In this document: positions 1 to 7,197 of the stretch, piece after piece
Numbering within the stretch: the stretch's first letter is position 1
How the letters are laid out: the number at the start of each line of letters is the position of its first letter
From: Thermoleophilia bacterium UBA6103
GTDB taxonomy: Bacteria > Actinomycetota > Thermoleophilia > UBA2241
Assembly: GCA_002423545.1 (NCBI GenBank)
Contig: DIWP01000031.1
Coordinates: 61,146 to 108,766, forward strand
Length of the DNA: 47,621 nt
Reading direction: 5' to 3'
Notes under the pieces: model-generated
Told to the model about the DNA's origin: nothing
The model's input: only the letters and a program-made list of their open reading frames with translations
The model's database searches: none
Translations under genes and position numbers: made by a program

Positions 1-497
1 TCAATACCGGCATGGCACTGCCGCCGGTGGTGGTTGGGCTGGGGGTTTCCATTTTCCTGTGGCGCAGCGGCCCGCTGGGTGACCTGCGCCTGATCTATAC
101 CCCAATAGCCATCATCATTGCCCAAACCATCATCGCTGCGCCGGTGGTCACCGGGCTCACTGCCGCCGCCCTCCAGCAGTTGGACCCGCGCCTGCAGCTG
201 CAGTTGAAGGGGCTGGGCGCATCCCGCTGGCAGGTGACCTACAGCCTGTGGCGTGAGGCACGCCTGCCCCTGCTGGCCGCTCTGATGGCTGGCTTTGGCA
301 GTGTCATCTCCGAGGTGGGCGCCTCGATGATGGTGGGCGGCAACATCCGCGGGCAAACACGCGTGCTCACCACTGCCATTGTGCTCGAAACCAGCAAGGG
401 TCAGTTTGCCACCGCCATTGCCCTCAGCACCATTTTGCTGCTGCTGGCATACCTGGTCAACCTGGTGCTCACCAGCGTACAGCAGAGGAAACGATGA
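1..497 (+). CDS. tupB: Tungstate-type ABC transporter permease (TupB-like), 5' end missing
   Basis: Inner-membrane permease of an oxyanion importer, probably tungstate; it would work with a TupA binding protein and TupC ATPase. The frame is open from base 3, so the N-terminus lies outside the window; an internal Met codon is at 12. The visible 164 residues contain the GLPPVVVGL-like segment (here ALPPVVVGL), the SGPLG turn, the permease coupling loop around LKGLGASRWQ, and the segment ISEVGASMMVGGNIRGQTRVLTTAI, which is typical of TupB. Several hydrophobic segments follow one another to the C-terminus. The stop overlaps the next start by 4 bases (ATGA), as in tupB-tupC operons. GC is about 62% over seven counted lines (420 bases) before base 540, with more A/T in third codon positions than in later genes, so this end may come from another genome. 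Substrate is inferred from family similarity only. Confidence 0.8.
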   Translation, partial: NTGMALPPVVVGLGVSIFLWRSGPLGDLRLIYTPIAIIIAQTIIAAPVVTGLTAAALQQLDPRLQLQLKGLGASRWQVTYSLWREARLPLLAALMAGFGSVISEVGASMMVGGNIRGQTRVLTTAIVLETSKGQFATAIALSTILLLLAYLVNLVLTSVQQRKR

Positions 498-1444
498 CCG
501 CACACGCCCTGCTGACCTTTGAGAATGTGCACATCACGCGCGACGGTGAGCCGGTGTTGAGTGTGGATGCGCTGGAGATCTGCCGGGGTGAGACGCTGGC
601 GGTGATCGGTCCCAACGGCGCCGGCAAGAGCACGACCATCTCGATGCTCAGCTGCCTGCTGCGGCCCAGCGGCGGCGACGCCCGCATCTGCGACCACTCG
701 ATCGGCTCGGACTCCCAGGCGGTCAAGGAGAGCATCGGTGTGGTGCCGCAGGACATCGCCCTGTATGGGGACATGAGCGCACGCGAGAACCTGCACTTCT
801 GGGGCGTCATGTACGGACTCACCGGCGACGAGCTGGCGCGTCGCGTCGATGAGGTGCTGGAGCTCATCACCCTCACCGAGCGCCAGAAGGACCGGGTCGA
901 CAAGTTCAGCGGCGGCATGAAGCGGCGCGTCAACATCGGCGCCGCCCTGCTGCACAAGCCCAAGATCCTCTACCTGGACGAACCCACCGTTGGCATCGAC
1001 CCGCAGAGCCGGCGCTCGATCCTCGACGGCATCCTCGAGCTGCGCGAGCAGGGGATGACGATCCTGTACACCACGCACTACATGGCCGAGGCTCAGGAGC
1101 TCAGCGACCGCATCGGCATCATCGACCACGGCAAGCTCATCGCCCTCGGCACCCACGAGGAACTGGTGAAGCTGGTGGGCGAGAAGACCGAGGTCCACCT
1201 CGGTGTGGACAAGCACCTGCATGAGGTCGCCGAGACGTGGCGTGGGATCGCCGGCGTCGGCAGCGCCGACCTCGAGGACGAGGGCATGCTGGCCAGCCTG
1301 CTGGTCGACGACGCCAATGCGGTGCTGCCGGCCATCTTCCAGGCGGCCGAGACGGCCGGGGTACGCATCACCTCACTCAACGTCGTCGAGCCCAACCTCG
1401 AGACCGTCTTTCTGCACCTCACCGGCCGGGCGCTGCGGGAGTAG
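494..1444 (+). CDS. ABC transporter ATPase; N-terminus TupC-like, remainder ABC-2 exporter ATPase (chimeric)
   Basis: A 316-residue ATP-binding subunit. Walker A GPNGAGKST is at residues 39-47 (bases 608-634). The Q-loop is in GVVPQD, the signature is FSGGMKRR, Walker B is ILYLDEPTVGID, and the switch His is in YTTHY. A C-terminal extension after ~residue 220 is typical of CcmA/DrrA-type ABC-2 exporters. The first ~45 residues, with LLTFENVHITRDG and RGETLAVIGPNG, instead look like TupC and follow tupB with a 4-base overlap. From ~residue 48 (TTISMLSCLLRP) the protein matches the exporter family, which fits the two ABC-2 permeases downstream. The switch falls exactly in the most conserved motif of all ABC ATPases, so a chimeric join in the assembly or a recombination event is likely. 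The real exporter ATPase would have a different N-terminus. The frame is intact, so a fused working protein cannot be excluded. Confidence 0.85.
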   Translation: MTAHALLTFENVHITRDGEPVLSVDALEICRGETLAVIGPNGAGKSTTISMLSCLLRPSGGDARICDHSIGSDSQAVKESIGVVPQDIALYGDMSARENLHFWGVMYGLTGDELARRVDEVLELITLTERQKDRVDKFSGGMKRRVNIGAALLHKPKILYLDEPTVGIDPQSRRSILDGILELREQGMTILYTTHYMAEAQELSDRIGIIDHGKLIALGTHEELVKLVGEKTEVHLGVDKHLHEVAETWRGIAGVGSADLEDEGMLASLLVDDANAVLPAIFQAAETAGVRITSLNVVEPNLETVFLHLTGRALRE

Positions 1445-1480
1445 AGGTGGCAGCGGACCGATGCCGCGAGCCGTGAGCCG

Positions 1481-2788
1481 ATGAGACGCGTCCTGGCGAT
1501 AGCCTGGAAAGACCTGCGCTCCATCTACCGGCAGCCGAGCGCCCTGGCGACCATGCTGGCCGCTCCGCTCGGCGTGGCGCTCATCCTGGGGCTGGCGTTC
1601 GGCGGTCAGGGCAGCTTCCAGCTCCAGCCGGTCACGACGGTCGTCGCAGATCTGAGCGCCGCGGCCGCAGGAACGGACGGCGCCGACGGTGCGGACGGCG
1701 CCGACAGTGCGGGTGCTCCGGACGGCGTCCAGAGGTCGTCGGCCGTCCTCGTCGACGTGCTCACCGGCAAGGAGCTCGACGACCTCATCGACGCGACCAG
1801 GGTCAAGACGGCCGCGGCGGCACGGCGTGCCGTCGATGACGGCGAGGCGGCGGTGGCGGTGATCATCCCCGCCGGCTTCGATGACGCGGTGAGCGGAACC
1901 GGCGGTGCGCAGACGCAGGTCGAGGTGTACACCGACCCGACCCAGCAGATCGGTCCGGCCGTGGTCGAGGGCGTGGTCCGGCAGGTCGTCGTCGAGATCA
2001 ACGGCGCCCGGGCGGCGGCGACCGCCGCCGCCCGCCTCGGCACGGTCGCCACCATCGGCACCGCCGGCGACATCGAGACGATCAAGGCCGCCGCCGAAGA
2101 CGCCGCGCGACGCTTCGTGGCCGGTGGTGGCGGGGAAGGCGTCGTCATCGAGGCACGAGCCCCGTCGCTGCCCGGCTCCGCAGCCAGCAACGACCCGGGC
2201 ATCACCGGTATCGTGCTCGCCGGTCAGCTCGTGCTGTTCACGTTCTTCGGCGCGTCCATCGCCGCCCGTACCATCCTTGTCGAGCAGGAAGAGGGCACGC
2301 TGGCGCGGCTGTTCACCACACCCACCACGCGCGGCTCGGTGCTCGGCGGCAAGTTCCTGCTCGCCTACCTGACGGTGCTGGTGCAGTCGATCGTCATCCT
2401 GCTCGTCGGCTGGCTGGCGTTCCAGATCGACTGGGGGTCGTTCGCGCCGGTGGCGGTCCTGGTGCTCACCGGCTGTGCCGTGGCGTGCGGTCTGGCGATG
2501 CTCATCGGCGCCTTCTCGCGCACGCTCGCTCAAGAAGGCGCCATCGGGTCCGGGATCTTCCTCGTCCTGGCGCTCCTGGGCGGCAACTTCACCGGCTCGT
2601 TCGCCTCCGGCGGCGTGGCCAGCACCGTCAGTCGCCTGGTGCCCAACGGGTGGCTGCTGGCCGCCTGGGACACTGCGATGCGTGGCGGGACGGTCGCCGA
2701 CATCGCGCTGAACGTGCTTGTCGCGCTGGCGTTCGCGGCCGTCTTCTTCGTGGTCGCCGCCGTCGTGCTGCGGAGGCGCTTCGCATGA
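1481..2788 (+). CDS. ABC-2 type exporter permease
   Basis: A 435-residue membrane subunit that follows the ATPase after 36 bases. It has one N-terminal membrane helix (about residues 22-42), a ~190-residue extracytoplasmic domain, then about five helices in the C-terminal half (for example LVLFTFFGASIAA, TVLVQSIVILLVGWLAF, LVALAFAAVFFVVAAVVL). This is the usual plan of the YhgE/DrrB/YhiH-type ABC2_membrane_3 permeases. The motif EEGTLARLFTTPTTRG before the third helix is the typical coupling region of this family. Near residue 64 there is a short Gly-Ala-Asp tandem repeat (GADGADGAD), a low-complexity loop that may be length-variable. Together with the next permease it probably makes a heterodimeric exporter. 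The exported substrate (drug, lipid or antibiotic) cannot be read from the sequence. Confidence 0.85.
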   Translation: MRRVLAIAWKDLRSIYRQPSALATMLAAPLGVALILGLAFGGQGSFQLQPVTTVVADLSAAAAGTDGADGADGADSAGAPDGVQRSSAVLVDVLTGKELDDLIDATRVKTAAAARRAVDDGEAAVAVIIPAGFDDAVSGTGGAQTQVEVYTDPTQQIGPAVVEGVVRQVVVEINGARAAATAAARLGTVATIGTAGDIETIKAAAEDAARRFVAGGGGEGVVIEARAPSLPGSAASNDPGITGIVLAGQLVLFTFFGASIAARTILVEQEEGTLARLFTTPTTRGSVLGGKFLLAYLTVLVQSIVILLVGWLAFQIDWGSFAPVAVLVLTGCAVACGLAMLIGAFSRTLAQEGAIGSGIFLVLALLGGNFTGSFASGGVASTVSRLVPNGWLLAAWDTAMRGGTVADIALNVLVALAFAAVFFVVAAVVLRRRFA

Positions 2789-2849
2789 GGCGGCATGTGA
2801 CCGGCAGCGCCGGGACCAGCGCTGTGCCTCGGGCGAGGAGGCGGTCGCC

Positions 2850-4037
2850 ATGAGGCGCATCTGGGCGCTCGCCGACAAGGACCTGCTGCAGACCCGGCGC
2901 GACAAGCTCGCCGGGCTGTTCACCATCATCATGCCGATCGCCTTCACGCTGTTCCTCGGGCTCATCATCGGCACCGGCGAGCAGGCCTACCCACTGGTGC
3001 TGGCCGACCAGGACAAGGGAGACGCGGCGCGCGAGCTGGTGCGGGGGCTGCGCGGCTCCGAGGTGGTGAGCGTCGAGGTGGTCGGCGTCAAAGAGGTCGA
3101 CGAGCGGGTCGACAACGGCCAGGCGGCGGCCGGCCTGATCATTCCCAAGGGCTACTCGGAGGCCGTCGCGGCCGGCCGGCCGGCCGAGTTGACGGTGGTG
3201 CGCGACGCCGGCTCCAGCGGCGCCCAGACCGCCGAACAGGAGGTCCGCACCCTGGCCGGGCAGCAGGCGGTCCAGACGCGGGCCGCCACGGCGGCGACCG
3301 AGGCGGTCGCACAGGCGTACGGCATCGAGAACGCCGATCGTCTGCGCCGCGATGCCGCCCAGGCGGTGGCGCAGTCGCTGAGTGCGCCGGCCGTCACCGT
3401 CGGGACGGTGCAGTCGGGCTCTTCGGGGGGTGAGGTCCCCAGCGGCTTCGACCTCACCTCGACCGGCATGATCATCAACTTCGTCCTCTTCAGCACCATG
3501 ACCGCCGGGGTGGCGCTGATCATGGAGCGCCGCAGCGGTACGCTGCAGCGGCTGCTCACGACGCGCGCCAGCCGCGGCGAACTGATCGGCGGCAAGGTGC
3601 TGGGCATGTTCATCCTCACATTCATCCAGCAGATCCTGCTCATCGGCATCGGGGCGCTCGCCTTCGGCGTGGACTATTTCAACGATCCCGCGGCCCTGCT
3701 GCTGGTCATGATCAGCCTCTCCGCACTCGTGTCCTGTCTCGGCCTCTTGCTGGCCACCCTGTTCGGCTCCGAGCAGGCGCTGATCGCCGCCACCGTGCTG
3801 ATCTCGATGGCCTGGGCGGCCATGTCGGGCGGCTGGTTCCCGCTGGAGATCACCGGACCCACCTTCTCGGCCATCGGTCACGTGTGGCCGACGGCCTGGA
3901 TCCTCGATGCCATGCGCGGCATCATCCTCAAGGACTACGGCGTCGCCGATGTGCTGCCGGCGGTCGGCTACGCGTTCGCGTGGGCGGCCGGCTTCTTCCT
4001 CATCGGTGTGTGGCGCTTCCGCAGCACCGAGAAGTGA
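2850..4037 (+). CDS. ABC-2 type exporter permease, second subunit
   Basis: A 395-residue membrane protein. The ATG at 2850 was chosen because GAGGAG lies about 9 bases upstream and the protein then begins MRRIWALADKDLLQTRRD, parallel to the start of the preceding permease (MRRVLAIAWKDLRS); the open frame extends further 5' but without family-like sequence. Layout: N-terminal helix (about 20-43), extracytoplasmic domain, five C-terminal helices, and the family coupling motif RRSGTLQRLLTTRASRGE before them. It is a paralogue of the previous gene and probably its heterodimer partner, served by the ATPase at 494-1444. The gap of 61 bases from the previous stop suggests one transcript. Confidence 0.85.
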   Translation: MRRIWALADKDLLQTRRDKLAGLFTIIMPIAFTLFLGLIIGTGEQAYPLVLADQDKGDAARELVRGLRGSEVVSVEVVGVKEVDERVDNGQAAAGLIIPKGYSEAVAAGRPAELTVVRDAGSSGAQTAEQEVRTLAGQQAVQTRAATAATEAVAQAYGIENADRLRRDAAQAVAQSLSAPAVTVGTVQSGSSGGEVPSGFDLTSTGMIINFVLFSTMTAGVALIMERRSGTLQRLLTTRASRGELIGGKVLGMFILTFIQQILLIGIGALAFGVDYFNDPAALLLVMISLSALVSCLGLLLATLFGSEQALIAATVLISMAWAAMSGGWFPLEITGPTFSAIGHVWPTAWILDAMRGIILKDYGVADVLPAVGYAFAWAAGFFLIGVWRFRSTEK

Positions 4038-4181
4038 CCCGGCGGGCGGCGGCTCGCGCCGCACCGGCTGCACGACTTGTTCGGGCTCGATCCCGGACCC
4101 CGTCCCGGGGCGTTCGTCCTTCAGCTCGCCCTTTCGGCGGCCGATACACCTCTCGAGCAAGGGTCGAGAGGAGTGACGACC

Positions 4182-5666
4182 ATGGCGACGCGGAACGATC
4201 ACGGGAGTGGAGCGGCCGGCCTCGTGCCGGCCGGCAGCGGCGGCCGCAGGGGCTTCGTCACCTTCGTCGCCACGCTGGCCGCCGTCGGCGGCTTCCTCTT
4301 CGGCTACGACACCGGCGTGATCTCCGGCGTCATCGTGCTCGTCGACCACCAGTGGCGACTCACGCACGAGTCGCAGGAGGTGATTGTCAGCGCCGTGCTG
4401 CTGGGCGCCATCGCCGGCGCGGCGGTGGCCGGCCGGCTGGCCGACAGATTCGGCCGCCGCAAGCTCATCGTCGTAGCGGCCGTCATCTTCTTCCTCGGCA
4501 GCCTCGGGACCGGCCTGGCGCCGAGCACCGACTGGCTCATCGTCGGTCGTGTCGTGATCGGCGTGGCCATCGGTGTGGCGTCGTGCGTCGTCCCCCTCTA
4601 CATCGCCGAGATTGCCCCGCCGGAGCGGCGCGGCGCTCTCGTCTCCCTCAATCAGCTGGCGATCACCATCGGCATCCTCGTCTCCTACGGCATCGATCAG
4701 ATCTTCAGCGGCTTCGACGACGGCTGGCGCTACATGTTCCTCTGCGGGATGATCCCGGCCGTCCTTCTGGGGCTCGGCATGCTGTTCGTGCCCGAGTCGC
4801 CGCGCTGGCTGGTCCGCAGGGGGCAGCTCGAGCGCGCCCGGGCAGTCCTGGAGAAGGCTGTCGGCGCGGAGCGCGCCGGCGACGAGCTGCGGGCGCTGCA
4901 GGCGGGAGGCGCCGACAACGAGCGCGGGAGCCTGCGGGAACTGCTGGTGCGCTGGCTGCGCCCGGCCTTGATCATCGGCGTGGCCGTCATGTTCTTCCAG
5001 CAGTTCACCGGCATCAACACCGTCATCTACTACGCCCCGACCATCTTCGAGATGGCGGGGTTCGACTCGGCGTCGTCGGCGATGTCGGCGACGGTGATCG
5101 TCGGCGTCGTCAACGTCCTGTTCACGATCGTCTCGCTGCGGCTCATCGACCGGCTGGGGCGCAAACCGCTGCTGTACGTGGGGATGTCGGGCATGGTCCT
5201 GAGTCTCACGGTGCTCGGCTTCGCCTTCATGGAGAAGGCGGCGCTGGGCGGCGGCATGAAGTGGGTGGCGGTCGGCAGCCTCATGGTCTACATCGCCGCG
5301 TTCGCCATCAGCCTGGGCCCGATCGCCTGGCTGCTGATGAGCGAGATCTACCCGCTCAACGTGCGCGGCACGGCGGTCAGCGTGGCGACGCTCTCCAACT
5401 GGGGCTTCAACTTCATCGTGGCGGTCACGTTCCTGAGCCTCATCGACCGGCTCGGGCAGTCGGGGGCGTTCTGGCTGTACGCGGGCATCGGCGCTCTGGG
5501 ACTGGTGTTCACGCGCTTCTACGTGCCCGAGACCAAGGACGTACCGCTGGAGACGATCGAGGCGCACTGGCGAGCCGGCGGCTCGCCGACCAGCCTGCAC
5601 CGGGACGAGCCGCCGGTGGCTCCCGGCGGGAGCCGGCGCGGCGCGGCTGTGACCGATGGGCGCTGA
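4182..5666 (+). CDS. MFS sugar porter (sugar/proton symporter family)
   Basis: A 494-residue, 12-helix cytoplasmic membrane transporter of the sugar porter family. The family motifs are present: GGFLFGYDTGVISG in helix 1, GRLADRFGRRK in loop 2-3, PESPRWL after helix 6, QQFTGINTVIYYAP in helix 7, a second RLGRKPL loop, and PETKDVPLETIE at the end of helix 12. QQFTGIN is the sugar-binding segment in characterised members such as XylE and GalP. The ATG at 4182 has GAGAGGAG about 8 bases upstream; the frame is open further upstream but without family match. The next gene, a ROK-type kinase, overlaps its last 11 bases, so uptake is probably followed directly by phosphorylation. The particular sugar is not determinable. 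Confidence 0.92.
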   Translation: MATRNDHGSGAAGLVPAGSGGRRGFVTFVATLAAVGGFLFGYDTGVISGVIVLVDHQWRLTHESQEVIVSAVLLGAIAGAAVAGRLADRFGRRKLIVVAAVIFFLGSLGTGLAPSTDWLIVGRVVIGVAIGVASCVVPLYIAEIAPPERRGALVSLNQLAITIGILVSYGIDQIFSGFDDGWRYMFLCGMIPAVLLGLGMLFVPESPRWLVRRGQLERARAVLEKAVGAERAGDELRALQAGGADNERGSLRELLVRWLRPALIIGVAVMFFQQFTGINTVIYYAPTIFEMAGFDSASSAMSATVIVGVVNVLFTIVSLRLIDRLGRKPLLYVGMSGMVLSLTVLGFAFMEKAALGGGMKWVAVGSLMVYIAAFAISLGPIAWLLMSEIYPLNVRGTAVSVATLSNWGFNFIVAVTFLSLIDRLGQSGAFWLYAGIGALGLVFTRFYVPETKDVPLETIEAHWRAGGSPTSLHRDEPPVAPGGSRRGAAVTDGR

Positions 5667-6849
5667 AAGCGACGCCGCCCGGGTGCGCCGGCCGCACGCC
5701 GGCACTCGGTACTCCGAGGATCCGCGCGTCGTCATGACGCTCGATGCCGGCGGCACGAACCTCGTCTTCTCGGCCGTGCAGAGCGAGCGCGAGATCGTAC
5801 ACCCCGTGACCATGCCCGCGGCGGCGCCGACGCTCCAGGAGCTCCTGCAGAAGCTCCTGGCCGGCTTCCGCCGGGTGCGCGACCAGGTGCTCGTGCGCGC
5901 CGGGTCGCGCGGCAGCATGCTCGCGTTCGCCGAGCCGGTGGCGATCAGCTTCGCCTTCCCGGGGCCGGCCGACTACGAGCGCGGCATCATCGGCGATCTG
6001 GAGAACCTGCCGGTGTTCCGCGGCGGGGTCGCTCTCGGTCCGATGCTCGAGGAGCAGTTCGGCACCCCGGCGTTCATCAGCAACGACGGCGACCTCTTCG
6101 CTCTCGGCGAGGCGATCGCCGGCTTCCTGCCGTACGTCAACGGCATGCTCGAGCAGGCAGGCAGTCCGCGCCGCTATCACAACCTGCTCGGCGCGACGCT
6201 CGGGACCGGCTTCGGCGCCGGCATCGTCCACGACGGGCGCCTGCTGGTCGGCGACAACTCCGCCGCCGGTGAGATCAACCGTCTGCGCGACCGGCTCGTC
6301 CCGGCCTGGTCGGTCGAGGAGGGGGTCTCGGTACGCGCGCTGCGCAGAGTGTACGCGCGCGAGTCGGGCATCGAGCTCGCGGACTGCCCGAATCCCGAGC
6401 AGATCTACGAGGTCGGCCTCGGCAAGCGGGAAGGCGACCGCAGCGCCGCCCAGCGGGCCTTCGAGGAGATGGCGGCCGTCGTCGGTGACGCACTGGCGAG
6501 CGTCACCTCTCTGGTGGACGGCCTGGTGGTCATCGGCGGGGGTCTTGCCCGCGGCCGGCGCCTCTTCCTCAAGCGGCTGGTGCGAGAGATGAACGCGCCC
6601 TACGACACACCGGTCGGCCGTGCCTTGCCGCGTCTGGAGAGTCGCGTGTTCGACCTCGAGAACGGGGAGGAGCGAGCCGCCTTTCTGCGCGGCGACGTCC
6701 GGGAGGTGGCTGTGCCGTTCTCCGATCGCACGGTCGTCTACGACGCCGGCAAGGCGATCGGCGTCGGGGTCACCCGGCTGGGCACCTCGCGCGCAGTCTC
6801 GATCGGCGCCTACACGCTGGCGCTGACGCGCCTCGACGGCGGTCGCTGA
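5656..6849 (+). CDS. ROK/glucokinase-like sugar kinase
   Basis: A 397-residue soluble kinase of the actin-like ATPase superfamily, expected to phosphorylate the sugar brought in by the overlapping transporter gene. The phosphate-1 motif DAGGTN is at residues 30-35. The catalytic Asp is in SNDGDL (about D144, after the sugar-binding Asn). The phosphate-2 motif GATLGTGFGAGIV follows, and AAGEI carries the usual sugar-contacting Glu. The adenosine motif is near VVIGGGLARG. The CxCGxxGC zinc motif of many ROK kinases is absent and the GEIGH motif reads GEIN, so it is an atypical ROK member; a ~30-residue N-terminal lead and inserted loops make it longer than the usual ~310. Its start lies 11 bases inside the transporter gene, pointing to translational coupling. 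Substrate unknown. Confidence 0.8.
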   Translation: MGAESDAARVRRPHAGTRYSEDPRVVMTLDAGGTNLVFSAVQSEREIVHPVTMPAAAPTLQELLQKLLAGFRRVRDQVLVRAGSRGSMLAFAEPVAISFAFPGPADYERGIIGDLENLPVFRGGVALGPMLEEQFGTPAFISNDGDLFALGEAIAGFLPYVNGMLEQAGSPRRYHNLLGATLGTGFGAGIVHDGRLLVGDNSAAGEINRLRDRLVPAWSVEEGVSVRALRRVYARESGIELADCPNPEQIYEVGLGKREGDRSAAQRAFEEMAAVVGDALASVTSLVDGLVVIGGGLARGRRLFLKRLVREMNAPYDTPVGRALPRLESRVFDLENGEERAAFLRGDVREVAVPFSDRTVVYDAGKAIGVGVTRLGTSRAVSIGAYTLALTRLDGGR

Positions 6850-6917
6850 GCGCGCGGCGGGAGCCGCTGACACGCCGCCACTGTCGCTGCTCTCATGCTT
6901 TGACGGTGGGCGCCGAG

Positions 6918-6985
6918 GCTTCGATCATCGCGTCGTGCGGCCGGGGTCGGCGACGCCGCCGACGCTTCGACCATCGCGTCGTGCG
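6918..6985. repeat. 22-base direct repeat, two copies
   Basis: The sequence GCTTCGAYCATCGCGTCGTG plus CG occurs at 6918-6939 and again at 6964-6985 with one C/T difference, a spacing of 46 bases from start to start. It lies between the sugar operon and the protease gene. It may be a pair of regulator sites or a duplication remnant; function not known. Confidence 0.6.
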
Positions 6986-7186
6986 CCCCGGCTCCGCGGC
7001 GCGGACTCCGCGCTCACTCATCGCAGTCCACCGGCGCCTGGTACCTGCTGGACGCCTGCTCGGGCAACGCATTCTCGGCAGTGCGGCGTCAGGCCGACGC
7101 TCGCGTGACCGATAGCACAGTGAGAGGGATCGACCGGGAGGCAAGGTGGCTGTCACATGGCAGCCGGAACGACCACCCCGTCTGGT

Positions 7187-7192
7187 AGGAGG
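7187..7192 (+). promoter_or_regulatory. Ribosome binding site that decides the protease start
   Basis: A perfect AGGAGG at 7187-7192. A GTG codon at 7192 overlaps it and is therefore an unlikely start; the GTG at 7198 (5-base spacer) or ATG at 7204 (11-base spacer) fits better. Confidence 0.7.
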
Positions 7193-7197
7193 TGTGC

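Larger units (their letters stand above)
6850..7197 (+). other. Intergenic region before the secreted protease
   Basis: About 350 bases without a convincing gene. It holds a 22-base imperfect direct repeat (6918-6939 and 6964-6985) and the 5' leader of the protease gene, ending in a strong AGGAGG. Open frames here on either strand have no recognisable protein features. No clear -35/-10 pair was found. The last ~90 bases (7110-7197) contain short complementary segments and could fold, but they do not match a riboswitch consensus I know. Confidence 0.5.

Noticed and set aside
1..640. Mobile element explanation for the chimeric 5' end
   Set aside because: No inverted repeats, target duplication or transposase is visible; the junction is a clean in-frame switch in a shared motif.
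2628..5918. 1096-codon open frame on the minus strand opposite the permease, transporter and kinase genes
   Set aside because: Low-complexity Arg/Ala/Asp sequence crossing three well-supported plus-strand genes; no family features.
7101..7191. Possible riboswitch before the cysteine protease gene
   Set aside because: Secreted C1 proteases are sometimes under c-di-GMP riboswitches, but the conserved GGCAAACC and GACGCAAAGCC elements are absent, so I do not call one.
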